Shown: positions 54,449 through 63,284, counted from the stretch's first letter. The stretch: 64,000 nt of DNA from Comamonadaceae bacterium (GCA_947453965.1 CANGIQ010000008.1:44334-108333); one strand, 5' to 3'. The notes: a model not told the origin generated them from the sequence alone. Made by a program: numbers and translations.

Positions 54449-55312
54449 ATGAAATTGGTTCGTTATGGCAACCCCGGCAAAGAGAAACCCGGTCTGATCG
54501 ACGCCGATGGCAAGCTGCGCGACTTGAGCAAAGTCATCAAAGACGTGTCGCCCGATCAACTCAGCGACAGAGCCTTGGCCAAGTTGGCCAAGCTCAACAC
54601 GGCCAAGTTGCCATTGGTCAAAGGCAAGCCACGCATGGGTTGCCCGATCAGCCATGTGCCCAAGTTCATCGCGATTGGTTTGAACTACGCCGACCACGCC
54701 GCCGAATCGAACATGCCGATTCCCAAAGAACCCATTGTGTTCACCAAGGCCACCAGCTGTATCCAAGGCCCGAACGATGACGTGATGTTGCCCAAGGGCT
54801 CGGTCAAGTCCGACTGGGAAGTTGAACTGGGCATCGTGATTGGCACCACCGCACGTCATGTGTCACAAAAAGACGCCTTCAACTACGTGGCCGGCTACTG
54901 CTTGGTCAACGATGTGAGCGAGCGCGAGTACCAACTCGAGCGCGGCGGTTCATGGGACAAGGGCAAGGGTTGCGACACCTTCGGTCCTATCGGACCTTGG
55001 TTGGTGACGCGCGACGAAGTGCCTAACCCCCAAAAGCTGCACATGTGGCTGGACCACAACGGCGTGCGCATGCAAGACGGCAGCACCAAGACCATGATTT
55101 TTGGCGTGGCCAAAATCGTGAGCTATGTGAGCCAGTTCATGACCTTGGAACCCGGCGACGTGATCACCACCGGCACGCCTCCTGGCGTGGGCATGGGTAT
55201 CAAGAAAAACGGCAAACCCGCACCTGTGTTCTTGAAACGCGGCGACACGATGTCTTTGGGCATCGAAGGTTTGGGCGAGCAACACCAGAAGGTGGTGGCT
55301 TTCAAGGCCTGA
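54449..55312 (+). CDS. Fumarylacetoacetate hydrolase-family protein
   Basis: This 287-residue protein has FIAIGLNYADHAAESN, PIVFTKATSCIQGPND, SDWEVELGIVIG (metal-binding Glu-x-Glu) and CLVNDVSEREYQLERGGSWD, followed by TTGTPPGVGMG. It is close to the 2,4-diketo-3-deoxy-L-fuconate hydrolase / ureidoglycolate-lyase-like subgroup, which cleaves C-C bonds in sugar-acid breakdown. The neighbouring Ldh-family dehydrogenase fits a sugar-acid pathway, but the substrate is not proven. A strong terminator follows the stop codon. Confidence 0.85.
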   Translation: MKLVRYGNPGKEKPGLIDADGKLRDLSKVIKDVSPDQLSDRALAKLAKLNTAKLPLVKGKPRMGCPISHVPKFIAIGLNYADHAAESNMPIPKEPIVFTKATSCIQGPNDDVMLPKGSVKSDWEVELGIVIGTTARHVSQKDAFNYVAGYCLVNDVSEREYQLERGGSWDKGKGCDTFGPIGPWLVTRDEVPNPQKLHMWLDHNGVRMQDGSTKTMIFGVAKIVSYVSQFMTLEPGDVITTGTPPGVGMGIKKNGKPAPVFLKRGDTMSLGIEGLGEQHQKVVAFKA

Positions 55313-55335
55313 TCTTCTACTTTGTTGCTTTCGTG

Positions 55336-55364
55336 AAAAGGCCACCTTTTGAGGTGGCTTTTTT
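55336..55364 (+). terminator. Rho-independent terminator after the FAH-family gene
   Basis: Stem GCCACC/GGTGGC with a six-base loop (TTTTGA), preceded by AAAAG and followed by TTTTTT, begins 24 bp after the stop codon. Confidence 0.88.
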
Positions 55365-55416
55365 GTTTCTTCGGGGGTTTGAGTTGTGCTTCGTTTCGTT
55401 CTGCTCCGGGGAGGGC

Positions 55417-55664
55417 GCATGACGCACAGGGGGTAGGGCGGCTTCCTCATACTGTTACAGAAATCGTCAGCCGCCCTACCCCCTGCGCGTCATGCTTTGC
55501 GCGCTCGGGAAAATTTCGTGCGGTGTACTGTTCGAGTCCGAGATAACTACTGGCGCAACTGGACGAGCGAAGCAAGGCCCCGACGCAGACTTCGGGGAGG
55601 GGCTTAGGGCAGGTGACGATTTCTGTAACAGTATGAGGAACCTGCCCTAAGCCCCTCTCCGAAG
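55417..55664. repeat. Paired-palindrome element 1 with inverted 27-bp cores
   Basis: Two hairpins fill the convergent gap between the FAH-family gene and ttcA. Hairpin A has 26-bp arms (55417-55442 / 55470-55495, 25 of 26 paired) around a 27-base loop (55443-55469, starting TTCCTCATACTGTTACAG). Hairpin B has 24-bp arms (55590-55613 / 55641-55664, 23 of 24 paired) around a loop at 55614-55640. The loop of B is the exact reverse complement of the loop of A (27 of 27). The stems differ in sequence but share an AGGGG-TAGGGC-like pattern, with compensating changes keeping the pairs. The 94 bp between the hairpins (55496-55589) has no gene I can support. Confidence 0.85.
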
Positions 55665-55715
55665 CGAGCTCAGCACAAAACAGAGCCCAACAAAACAAAA
55701 CTCAAACAAGAAGCA

Positions 55716-56627
55716 TCAAAGCGAAACCACCTGCATCCCCGGCAAAGTAGGCATCGCAAACTCCTCATGGTCAAACGCCTTGTCCCCGTCTTCTGACGCC
55801 ACACCCGTGGTCACCAAGCCCTTGAAATCAAACTTCGTGTGGTCCATCAAATGCGACGGCACCACGTTTTGCAGCGCTGCAAACATGTTCTCAATGCGGC
55901 CGGGGTGTTTCTTCTCCCACTCGCGCAGCATCTCGCCCACCACCTGGCGCTGCAAGCCGTCTTGGCTGCCGCACAGCGTGCACGGGATGATGGGAAAGGC
56001 GCGCACCTTGGCCCAACGCTCCAAGTCTTTCTCAGCCACGTAGGCCAAGGGACGAATCACCATGTGGTCGCCGCCGTCGCTCACCAACTTGGGGGGCATG
56101 GCTTTGAGCTTGCCGCCGTAGAACATGTTCAAGAAGAAGGTTTGCAAGATGTCGTCGCGGTGGTGGCCCAGCGCGATTTTGTTGCAACCCAATTCACCGG
56201 CCACACGGTACAAAATGCCGCGGCGCAAGCGTGAGCATAGGCTGCACATGGTTTTGCCTTCGGCAATTTTTTCTTTCACGATCGAGTACGTGTCTTGCGT
56301 TTCGATGCGGAACTTCACGCCCACTTGGGCCAGGTACTTGGGCAGCACATCGGCGGGGAAGCCCGGTTGCTTTTGGTCGAGGTTGACCGCAATCAGCTCG
56401 AAGTCGATGGGGGCACGTTGCTGCATCATGAGCAAGATGTCGAGCATGGCGTAGCTGTCTTTGCCGCCCGACATGCAGACCATGATCTTGTCGCCTTCTT
56501 CGATCATGTTGTAGTCGGTGATCGCTTGGCCCACCTGGCGACACAGGCGTTTTTCGAGCTTGTGGTTCTCGTGCTCGATTTTGATTTGCTTCGTGTCTTT
56601 GTGAAGGTCTTTTTCTGCGGTTGTCAT
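55716..56627 (-). CDS. ttcA: tRNA 2-thiocytidine(32) synthetase
   Basis: This 303-residue protein has the PP-loop motif [18 protein letters not shown] and the two CxxC pairs of TtcA ([12 protein letters not shown] and [15 protein letters not shown]), which hold an iron-sulfur cluster. [19 protein letters not shown] is also conserved. TtcA thiolates cytidine 32 in several tRNAs. I chose the ATG at 56627 ([11 protein letters not shown]). It is the last gene of a minus-strand set with the fol genes. Confidence 0.93.
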   Translation of the reverse strand: MTTAEKDLHKDTKQIKIEHENHKLEKRLCRQVGQAITDYNMIEEGDKIMVCMSGGKDSYAMLDILLMMQQRAPIDFELIAVNLDQKQPGFPADVLPKYLAQVGVKFRIETQDTYSIVKEKIAEGKTMCSLCSRLRRGILYRVAGELGCNKIALGHHRDDILQTFFLNMFYGGKLKAMPPKLVSDGGDHMVIRPLAYVAEKDLERWAKVRAFPIIPCTLCGSQDGLQRQVVGEMLREWEKKHPGRIENMFAALQNVVPSHLMDHTKFDFKGLVTTGVASEDGDKAFDHEEFAMPTLPGMQVVSL

Positions 56628-56667
56628 CGTGATGTGTCCAAAGTAGCGCCAAAGGCTGGGTCTGCCA

Positions 56668-57039
56668 TTAATTCCATTGGCCCGTTTCCATGCGAATGGC
56701 CACTTCGCAGTCGTCAAAAATTTCGAGCTTGGCAATCTTCACCCGCACACCCAGCACGCCAGGCAATTGCATGAGGCGATGGGCGAGTTTGCCAATCAAG
56801 GTTTCGAGCAGGTTCACATGCTCGGCCGTGCATTCGGTGATGATGATTTGGCGCACTTTGCGGTAGTCCAACACGTGGCAAATGTCATCGTCGTGGGGCA
56901 TTAGGGGTTGCGTGCCCAGGTTCAACTCGGCGTCGACTTGAATGGGTTGGGGATCTACCTTCTCGTGCTCCAAGATGCCCAGGTTGGCATCAAAGCGCAG
57001 GCCGGTGAGGTTCAAGATTTGGGTGCCTTTGCTCGCCAT
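56668..57039 (-). CDS. FolB/FolX-like dihydroneopterin aldolase or epimerase
   Basis: This 123-residue protein has the tunnelling-fold pattern of FolB and FolX ([20 protein letters not shown], then [30 protein letters not shown] and the closing VAIRME). It lies directly downstream of a second, more typical FolB gene. The Lys-Pro of the FolB active-site region is replaced here ([14 protein letters not shown]), so it may be the FolX-type epimerase of dihydroneopterin triphosphate. FolX, FolM and FolB make tetrahydromonapterin; a FolM-like reductase is two genes upstream. The exact activity cannot be told from sequence alone. Confidence 0.72.
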   Translation of the reverse strand: MASKGTQILNLTGLRFDANLGILEHEKVDPQPIQVDAELNLGTQPLMPHDDDICHVLDYRKVRQIIITECTAEHVNLLETLIGKLAHRLMQLPGVLGVRVKIAKLEIFDDCEVAIRMETGQWN

Positions 57040-57040
57040 C

Positions 57041-57430
57041 TCACAGCACTCCGGGTTTGGCGCGGAAGGCTTCTACACCCACCGACTCGCAGTCGGGGTA
57101 GACATCGGGCTTGCGGGTGGACACGCGCGCTGCCATCACACCCGTGTGTTCGAGCAAGTGGGTGAGGATGTCGTCGCACAAGGTTTCTTGCAAATTGATG
57201 TGGCCTTTGGCCACCCGTGCATGCACCACGGCGCGCACAAAGTCGTAGTCCACCACCTCGTCGATACGGTCGTCGTGCGGGCTGGTGCCGGCGAACGACA
57301 CATACAAGTCCACGTCGATGACGATGCGTTGCGCACTGTGCAGTTCAAAGTCGTGAATGCCGATGTGGGCCTGCACGGTGAGACCGCGCAAAAACAAGCG
57401 GCGGCAGTTGCGTAAGAGTTTGTCGATCAT
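57041..57430 (-). CDS. folB: Dihydroneopterin aldolase (FolB)
   Basis: This 129-residue protein has RGLTVQAHIGIHDFELHSAQ, then IDEVVDYDFVRAVVHA, GHINLQETLCDDILTHLLEH and VSTRKPDVYPDCESVGVEAF. The Glu of the first motif and the Lys-Pro of the last are where FolB catalytic residues lie. FolB cleaves 7,8-dihydroneopterin to 6-hydroxymethyl-dihydropterin in folate synthesis. It overlaps the FolM-like SDR gene (ATGA) and is 1 bp from the second FolB/FolX gene. Confidence 0.78.
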   Translation of the reverse strand: MIDKLLRNCRRLFLRGLTVQAHIGIHDFELHSAQRIVIDVDLYVSFAGTSPHDDRIDEVVDYDFVRAVVHARVAKGHINLQETLCDDILTHLLEHTGVMAARVSTRKPDVYPDCESVGVEAFRAKPGVL

Positions 57431-58254
57431 GATTTAAAAAGCTCCTCGACCACAAACATCACATCGCGTGCGAGTGGTACCAAATGTTGACCGTTGTCCA
57501 CGCGCACCGTGCTGCCGGTGATGCTGGCGTTGTTCGCCAAAAACACCACGCTGCTGGCCACATCCCCAGGATTAATGGTTTGGCGCAGCAAGTTGGCGCT
57601 TGCGGCACGGTTGAAGTTGTCTTGGGTTTGTGGCCCGCTCAGGTACATCAGACCAGGCGCCACCGCATTCACCCGCAAGGCGGGGGCGAGCGATTGGGCT
57701 TGCAGACTGACGGCACGCTCCAAGGCCAGCTTAGACAGCGTGTACGAAAAGTAATCGGGGTTGAGGTTGAACACCTTTTGGTCCAACACATGGATGACGC
57801 TGGGCTTGGCCTTGTGGCCGCTGAACGCGCCTTCGTTGGCAGATTCGCCATTGCCGTGGCTGTGTGTTGGTGCGTGCAACGCGGCCATCCACTTGCCAAA
57901 GCGCATGGGCGCCATGAGGTTGACCTTGAGCTGTGCCAAGGCCTGTGCCTCGTCAAAATCAGCACCTTCGTCAGGCACAAACAACGAGGCGTTGTTGACC
58001 ACGCACTGCAGCGCTGTGTGGGTGACGGCCACGGTGGTGTCAAAAATGCTTTGGCAGCTTGCTTCGTCTTCTAAGTCACCCTGCACGGCCAAGGCGTCCA
58101 CGCCCAAGCTGCGCAGCTCGGCGCACAAGGCATGGGCTTGGTCCTCGGAGCGGTTGTAGTGGCACGCCACGTTCCAGCCCGCGCGTGCAAAGGCGAGGCC
58201 GATTTCGCGGCCTAAGCGAACGCTGCCGCCAGTGATGAGTGCCCAAGAGCGCAT
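57427..58254 (-). CDS. FolM/pteridine-reductase-like SDR
   Basis: This 275-residue short-chain dehydrogenase starts MRSWALITGGSVRLGREIGL and has a CVVNNASLF motif. The segment VIHVLDQKVFNLNPDYFSYT, followed by LSKLALERA with the Tyr-x3-Lys pair, is typical of FolM and pteridine reductase PTR1. Such enzymes reduce dihydromonapterin or dihydrofolate with NADPH. Being translationally coupled to FolB and next to a second FolB-like gene, it supports a tetrahydromonapterin role. A sequence of about 25 extra residues around HAPTHSHGNGESANEG is a loop insertion. Confidence 0.78.
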   Translation of the reverse strand: MRSWALITGGSVRLGREIGLAFARAGWNVACHYNRSEDQAHALCAELRSLGVDALAVQGDLEDEASCQSIFDTTVAVTHTALQCVVNNASLFVPDEGADFDEAQALAQLKVNLMAPMRFGKWMAALHAPTHSHGNGESANEGAFSGHKAKPSVIHVLDQKVFNLNPDYFSYTLSKLALERAVSLQAQSLAPALRVNAVAPGLMYLSGPQTQDNFNRAASANLLRQTINPGDVASSVVFLANNASITGSTVRVDNGQHLVPLARDVMFVVEELFKS

Positions 58255-58322
58255 GGTGTGTGAGGTGTTGATAGAGCCAAAAAGCGAGGACCGGCGAGAG
58301 GGCGAGTTACGATCACCCCTGC

Positions 58323-59465
58323 ATGAGTCACCTCCAATTATCCAACGACCCGGGCCAACAGGCTTTGTATACCCTGATTCAGCGCAGCATCGACAAAGCG
58401 GGCGGCTGGCTGGGTTTTGACCGTTTCATGGCGCTGGCCTTGTATGCCCCCGGCATGGGCTATTACGCCAATGCCTTGCGCAAGTTTGGCACCACCCCGC
58501 AAAGCGGCAGCGATTTTGTGACGGCGCCCGAGCTGTCGCCCTGGTTCGGCCGCACCTTGGCCCATCAAGTGAGCGAGGCCTTACAGGTCACCCAGACCGA
58601 TGTGGTGTGGGAATTTGGCGCGGGTTCTGGCGCTTTGGCTTTGCAGTTGCTGGAGACTTTGGGTGACGCCGTCAAGCGCTACACCATCGTGGACTTGTCG
58701 GGCAGCTTGCGGGCGCGTCAGCAAGACACCTTGAAAGCCTATGCCCACAAAGTGCAGTGGGTCGATGCTTTGCCTGAACAGTTGCACGGCGTGGTGGTGG
58801 GCAATGAGGTGCTCGACGCCATGCCTGTGCAGCTCTTGGTGCGCAAAGCCGGTGTGTGGCACGAGCGCGGTGTGGTGTGGCAAACGCCCACCGAAGCAGG
58901 CGCATCCCCCTTGCAGTGGCAAGACCGCGTGACAGATTTGCGCCCGCCCGTGGAAGTGGAAGGGGCGCATGACTATTTGACTGAAATTCACGCTCAAGCC
59001 GAAGCCTTCATCCACACCTTGGCCGACCGCTTCAAAGCCAGCCTGGCTGCCACGGGCCAAGGCGGTGCGGCGTTCTTGCTGGACTATGGTTTTCCTGAGC
59101 ACGAGTACTTTCACCCGCAGCGTCACATGGGCACGCTGATGTGCCACCAGCTGCACAAGTCAGACCCTGATCCGCTGCATGATGTGGGCGCCAAAGACAT
59201 CACGGCGCACGTCAACTTCACGGGCGTGGCTTTGGCGGGGCAAGACGCCGGTTTGGAGGTGTTGGGCTACACCAGCCAAGCGCATTTCTTGATCAACTGC
59301 GGCTTGCTGCCGCCTTTGGTGGATGCGCCGCTGGCTGAGAAGGCGATGGCCCAAAAGCTGATCACCGAGCATGAGATGGGCGAGTTGTTCAAAGTGATTG
59401 CTTTTGGCACCCACGCCTGGGAACCCATGGGTTTTGCCCAGGGTGACCGCAGCCATACCTTGTGA
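58323..59465 (+). CDS. SAM-dependent methyltransferase, COG1565/NDUFAF7-like
   Basis: This 380-residue protein has FMALALYAPGMGYYANALRK, then GSDFVTAPELSPWFGRTLAH and VWEFGAGSGALALQLLETLG. VVGNEVLDAMPVQLLV and FLLDYGFPEHEYFHPQRHMG complete the signature of the class I methyltransferase family related to mitochondrial NDUFAF7. The human relative methylates an arginine of complex I; bacterial substrates are unknown. It diverges from the FolM-like gene with a 68-bp gap and is followed by DUF2905. Confidence 0.87.
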   Translation: MSHLQLSNDPGQQALYTLIQRSIDKAGGWLGFDRFMALALYAPGMGYYANALRKFGTTPQSGSDFVTAPELSPWFGRTLAHQVSEALQVTQTDVVWEFGAGSGALALQLLETLGDAVKRYTIVDLSGSLRARQQDTLKAYAHKVQWVDALPEQLHGVVVGNEVLDAMPVQLLVRKAGVWHERGVVWQTPTEAGASPLQWQDRVTDLRPPVEVEGAHDYLTEIHAQAEAFIHTLADRFKASLAATGQGGAAFLLDYGFPEHEYFHPQRHMGTLMCHQLHKSDPDPLHDVGAKDITAHVNFTGVALAGQDAGLEVLGYTSQAHFLINCGLLPPLVDAPLAEKAMAQKLITEHEMGELFKVIAFGTHAWEPMGFAQGDRSHTL

Positions 59466-59475
59466 AGGCCGCGTG

Positions 59476-59670
59476 ATGTTTCGCTGGTTGTTGGTGGTTT
59501 TTTTGGCGCTGTTGCTGATCAACAGCGTGACGCCGTGGCTGCAAAAGCTGGGGTTTGGGCGCTTGCCAGGGGATATTCGTTTCAGGTTGTTTGGGCGTAA
59601 GATTTTTATTCCTTTGACGTCGACCATCATTCTTAGTTTAGTTTGCGCTGGGATTTCTAAGCTTCTGTGA
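59476..59670 (+). CDS. DUF2905-family small membrane protein
   Basis: This 64-residue protein has two hydrophobic helices (MFRWLLVVFLALLLINSV and IFIPLTSTIILSLVCAGIS) around the family motif LGFGRLPGDIRFRLFGRKIF. DUF2905 proteins are small inner-membrane proteins of unknown role. The ATG at 59476 has GAAGG upstream and is 10 bp after the methyltransferase stop, so both are likely co-transcribed. Confidence 0.8.
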   Translation: MFRWLLVVFLALLLINSVTPWLQKLGFGRLPGDIRFRLFGRKIFIPLTSTIILSLVCAGISKLL

Positions 59671-59710
59671 CGTTTCTTCTGCGTGGAGGGTGGAGGGACT
59701 CCTCTTCTCT

Positions 59711-59929
59711 GTCAAACGGTGAGGGACGCACCTGCTCTGCTCCTACGCCGCTGCGCGGCTACATGTCGCTGCCGCAGGCGCATCCCTCACCGTTTGACAC
59801 GCAGAGGTGTGGGGTGTTAAAAATTTGGCGTACGAAAAGCGTCGAAGTGGCAGGGGTGGTGACCGCGGCAGCGACATGTAGCCGCGCAGCGGCGTAGGAG
59901 CAGAGCGGTTAGCGCCCCTGTCACTTCGA
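59711..59929. repeat. Paired-palindrome element 2 with inverted 41-bp cores
   Basis: The convergent gap between DUF2905 and cca holds two hairpins. Hairpin C has arms 59711-59734 / 59775-59798 (22 of 24 paired, starting GTCAAACGGTGAGGGA). Hairpin D has arms 59842-59862 / 59909-59929 (about 17 of 21 paired, TCGAAGTG / CACTTCGA ends). Inside them are cores 59735-59775 and 59865-59905, which are perfect reverse complements over 41 bp (core begins CTCTGCTCCTACGCCG). Architecture is the same as element 1 but all sequences differ. Arm D' ends 9 bp from the cca stop codon. No gene is seen in this gap. Confidence 0.85.
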
Positions 59930-59938
59930 TGCGCTTAA

Positions 59939-61159
59939 CTAGAGCGCCATAGCAATAGCCGCCAACCGCGCCACATCCAACCGCGCCCCCACAGCCGGCC
60001 CCTTGAGCCCATCCGCCAACGCCTGCGCACTCACCGACGCGCTGTTGACCGACTGAGCGGCTTTCAACAGCCTGGCCAAACGCGGCCCTTGTGTGTAAGT
60101 CTCGTCTTCTTTGCCCAAGCGCCCACGCGCATCGCATTCACAGGCTTGCAAGGCGAGTAAAAACCGCTCGGGTCTGCGCAAGGCATCGCAGCGCACCAAC
60201 AGGCGCAACACGGCCTCGGCACCAAAGCTGCCGCTTTGATGGATGTTGCCGTGCTCACGCGCCACCAGCTCTGCCAATTCTTTGCATTCCACCGGGACCC
60301 GCCAGCGTTCGCACACCGTGCGTGTGAGCTTTTCGCTGCGTTGCTCGTGGCCGATGTGGCGTGGCAGCACATCGGCGGGGGTGGTGCCTTTGCCGAGGTC
60401 GTGGCACAGGCAGGCAAAACGCACTTCCAGCGGCGCTTGCATGCGGGCTGATGCGTCGAGCACCATTTCGAGGTGAATGCCGGTGTCAATCTCAGGGTGG
60501 TAGTCGGCGCGCTGGGGCACGCCGTAGAGCTTATCGACTTCAGGCAGCAAGCGCTTCAACGCGCCGCAGGCACGCAGCACCTGCAGCATGCGCGAAGGCT
60601 GGGAGGCCATCAGGCCACGCGAGAGCTCTTGCCACACGCGTTCGCTCACCAGCGCATCGACTTCGCCGTCTTCCACCATCTCACACATCAGCGCCAGGGT
60701 TTCAGGGGCTACCGTGAAGTCTGGAAAGCGCGCTGCAAAGCGTGCCAAGCGCAAGATGCGCACCGGGTCTTCGCGGAAAGCTTGCGTCACATGGCGCAGC
60801 ACCTTGTTGGCGATGTCGCGTTCACCACCGTAGGGGTCGATGCGTTGTCCATCGGCGGCTTGTGCAATGGCATTGATGGTCAGGTCACGCCGCGCCAAGT
60901 CTTCTTCCAGCGTCACGTCGGGCGAGGCATGTACCTCAAAGCCGTGGTAGCCACGCGCGGTTTTGCGCTCGGTGCGGGCCAGTGCATATTCCTCGTGCGT
61001 GTCCGGATGCAAAAACACCGGAAAGTCGCGCCCAACCGGCTGAAAGTCTTGTGCCACGAGTGCTTCGGGTGTGCCGCCCACCACCACCCAGTCGCGGTCG
61101 GCCCCAGGATGTCCCATCAGGGCATCACGCACCGCACCGCCAACCAAGTATGTTTTCAT
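59939..61159 (-). CDS. cca: Multifunctional CCA tRNA nucleotidyltransferase
   Basis: This 406-residue protein has KTYLVGGAVRDALMGHPGAD at the start, then the catalytic DRDWVVVGGTPEALV and RRDLTINAIAQAADGQRIDP, as in class II CCA enzymes. FACLCHDLGKGTTPADVLP in the second half is the HD phosphohydrolase motif of multifunctional Gram-negative Cca. It adds or repairs the CCA end of tRNAs without a template. I used the ATG at 61159; longer starts are unlikely. Confidence 0.93.
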   Translation of the reverse strand: MKTYLVGGAVRDALMGHPGADRDWVVVGGTPEALVAQDFQPVGRDFPVFLHPDTHEEYALARTERKTARGYHGFEVHASPDVTLEEDLARRDLTINAIAQAADGQRIDPYGGERDIANKVLRHVTQAFREDPVRILRLARFAARFPDFTVAPETLALMCEMVEDGEVDALVSERVWQELSRGLMASQPSRMLQVLRACGALKRLLPEVDKLYGVPQRADYHPEIDTGIHLEMVLDASARMQAPLEVRFACLCHDLGKGTTPADVLPRHIGHEQRSEKLTRTVCERWRVPVECKELAELVAREHGNIHQSGSFGAEAVLRLLVRCDALRRPERFLLALQACECDARGRLGKEDETYTQGPRLARLLKAAQSVNSASVSAQALADGLKGPAVGARLDVARLAAIAMAL

Positions 61160-61225
61160 GCCCATGAGTGTAAGACGGGTGTTTGCCGTCATACGCGCCG
61201 TGCATAGACGCAAATTCGCCCGTGT

Positions 61226-62140
61226 TTACGGTGTCGCTACAAACAAACGCTTGATCGACTTCGGCTCAGAAATGCCCAAGGCGCGCAAACCCGGCACATG
61301 GCCACTGGCGACGTTGTGGACTTGCATGGAGGCCAAGTTGTCGCGGCTCATCAGCGTGGGGCCGGGCAGCCATTCCATCAACAGGGCCTGCAACCAACCG
61401 ATGGCATGGGGCAGTGGCACCACCGGGCGCGGGCAGCCCGCCCAGCGGCCGGCCAGTTGCACCAGTTCGGTCAGCGTCATCACGTCGGGGCCGCAGGCTT
61501 CAAACACTTGGCCTTCGGTGCTGGCGGTGTTGACGCAATGCACCAGCGCTTGCGCCACATCATGCACCCACACGGGTTGAAAGCGGGTGTTCGCGCCGGC
61601 CAAGGGCATGACGGGAAACACTTTTTGCAGCTTGGCAAACAGGTTGATGAACTGGTCGTCTTTGCCAAAAATCACGCTGGGCCGCAGCATGGTCAAGCCT
61701 AAAGGGCCTTTTTGCGCGGCCGAGAGCAAGGCCAGCTCGCCACGCGCTTTGCTGCGTTGGTACATCGACGGTGCATGCACATCGGCCCCCAAGGCGCTGA
61801 CGTGAATCAAGCGGGTCACACCTTCGGCCAGGCAAGCCCGTGCCAGCTGCGCAGGCAAGTTGACGTGCGCCTGGTTGAACGCGTCTTCATCGCCGTGAAG
61901 TATGGCCACCAGGTTGATCACCACATCGTGGCCGTGGACCAGGGCTTGCAGTTGGTGGGGGTCATGCACATCGGCTTTGACCACAGAGATGCCGGGCATC
62001 ATTTGGATATGCCGCGCGGGCAAGCGGCGCGTGGGCACGGTGACGTGGTGGTGTTGCAGGCTCAGTCGAGAGCAGACGTGTTGCCCCACAAAGCCGCTGC
62101 CGCCAAGGATCAAGATTTTTTGAGGCTGAAAAGATTGCAT
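61226..62140 (-). CDS. NDUFA9-like NAD(P)-binding protein (atypical SDR)
   Basis: This 304-residue protein has ILILGGSGFVGQHVCSRLSL, then GHDVVINLVAILHGDEDAFN and LIHVSALGADVHAPSMYQRS. KARGELALLS and LTMLRPSVIFGKDDQFINLF also match the atypical SDR group that includes the complex I subunit NDUFA9. The standard Tyr-x3-Lys catalytic pair is present as Y-QRSK. Function in bacteria is not settled; some are quinone- or sugar-related. It diverges from tal. Confidence 0.8.
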   Translation of the reverse strand: MQSFQPQKILILGGSGFVGQHVCSRLSLQHHHVTVPTRRLPARHIQMMPGISVVKADVHDPHQLQALVHGHDVVINLVAILHGDEDAFNQAHVNLPAQLARACLAEGVTRLIHVSALGADVHAPSMYQRSKARGELALLSAAQKGPLGLTMLRPSVIFGKDDQFINLFAKLQKVFPVMPLAGANTRFQPVWVHDVAQALVHCVNTASTEGQVFEACGPDVMTLTELVQLAGRWAGCPRPVVPLPHAIGWLQALLMEWLPGPTLMSRDNLASMQVHNVASGHVPGLRALGISEPKSIKRLFVATP

Positions 62141-62195
62141 GCACTGACTTTAGCGCCAAGCGACATACCTCGCCTTGTCGCGGGATAATTACGCC

Positions 62196-63161
62196 ATGAA
62201 CCAACTCGACGCACTCAAACAATTCACCACCGTCGTGGCCGACACCGGCGACTTCAAGCAACTCGCCCAGTTCCAGCCGCAAGACGCCACCACCAATCCT
62301 TCGCTGATTTTGAAAGCGGTGCAAAAGCCAGAATACCTGCCTTTGCTCAAAGATACGGTGGCTGCCCACGGCAAGGAGCCGATGGACGCGCAGATTGACC
62401 GCCTCTTGGTGCGCTTTGGCTGCGAGATTTTGGCCACCATCCCTGGCCGCGTGTCGACCGAAGTGGACGCCCGTTTGAGCTTTGACACGGCAGCTACCGT
62501 GGCACGCGCCAAACGCATCATGGCGCTGTACGAAGCACAAGGTGTGAAGCGCGAACGCGTGCTGATCAAAATCGCGTCAACCTGGGAAGGCATTCAAGCC
62601 GCCGCCGAGTTGGAGCGCGAAGGCATTCGCACCAACCTCACCTTGTTGTTCTCATTCGCTCAGGCCGTCGCATGTGGTGACGCCAAGGTGCAGCTGATTT
62701 CGCCGTTTGTGGGGCGCATTTACGACTGGTACAAAAAGTCGGCGGGCGGAGCGTCGGGAGCCACCGCAAGCGGTGGGTGGGTCGAGGCCGACAACGCCCA
62801 TGCCAACGACCCCGGTGTGAAGTCAGTGCGTGCGATTTACAACCACTACAAACGCCACGGAATTAAGACAGAAGTAATGGGTGCGAGCTTTAGAAACGTG
62901 GGCCAAATCACCGCCTTGGCGGGTTGCGATTTGCTGACCATTGCGCCAGAGTTGCTGGCGCAGTTGGGGTCAACCAACGAGCCTTTGGCGCAAGCCTTGA
63001 GCGCCTCTGCGGCCATGCAACTGGACTTGCCTGAGGTGCATCACACTGAGGCATCGTTCCGCTACGCGCTGAATGAAGATGCGATGGCCACAGAAAAATT
63101 AGCCGAGGGTATTCGCGCGTTTTGTGTGGATGCTGTGAAGCTAGAAGCGCTGATGCATTGA
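62196..63161 (+). CDS. tal: Transaldolase
   Basis: This 321-residue protein has [34 protein letters not shown] and the Schiff-base lysine in [36 protein letters not shown] and [12 protein letters not shown] complete the class 1 (TalB-like) signature. It moves a three-carbon unit between sugar phosphates in the non-oxidative pentose phosphate pathway. The ATG at 62196 is chosen over one seven codons upstream. It converges on groEL. Confidence 0.94.
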   Translation: MNQLDALKQFTTVVADTGDFKQLAQFQPQDATTNPSLILKAVQKPEYLPLLKDTVAAHGKEPMDAQIDRLLVRFGCEILATIPGRVSTEVDARLSFDTAATVARAKRIMALYEAQGVKRERVLIKIASTWEGIQAAAELEREGIRTNLTLLFSFAQAVACGDAKVQLISPFVGRIYDWYKKSAGGASGATASGGWVEADNAHANDPGVKSVRAIYNHYKRHGIKTEVMGASFRNVGQITALAGCDLLTIAPELLAQLGSTNEPLAQALSASAAMQLDLPEVHHTEASFRYALNEDAMATEKLAEGIRAFCVDAVKLEALMH

Positions 63162-63162
63162 G

Positions 63163-63284
63163 TTTTTCGTTGGCCTGTGCGCGTGAGCGAACGGGCAGGC
63201 CAGTCGGCTCATCAGTCGCTACGCGCCAGAAAATCGCCTCGTGGCCTGCCCATTCGCTCATGCTTTGGGCGCACAGACGAAAAA
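63163..63284. repeat. Long palindrome between tal and groEL
   Basis: Inner arms 63181-63202 and 63242-63263 pair at 20 of 22 positions (GAGCGAA, GGGCAGGCCA) around a 39-base loop. Outer arms extend this: TTTTTCGT and CTGTGCGC on the left (63163-63182) match GCGCACAG and ACGAAAAA on the right (63269-63284). Its layout resembles one half of the paired elements at 55.4 and 59.7 kb, but I see no inverted copy of its loop in the window. Confidence 0.7.
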
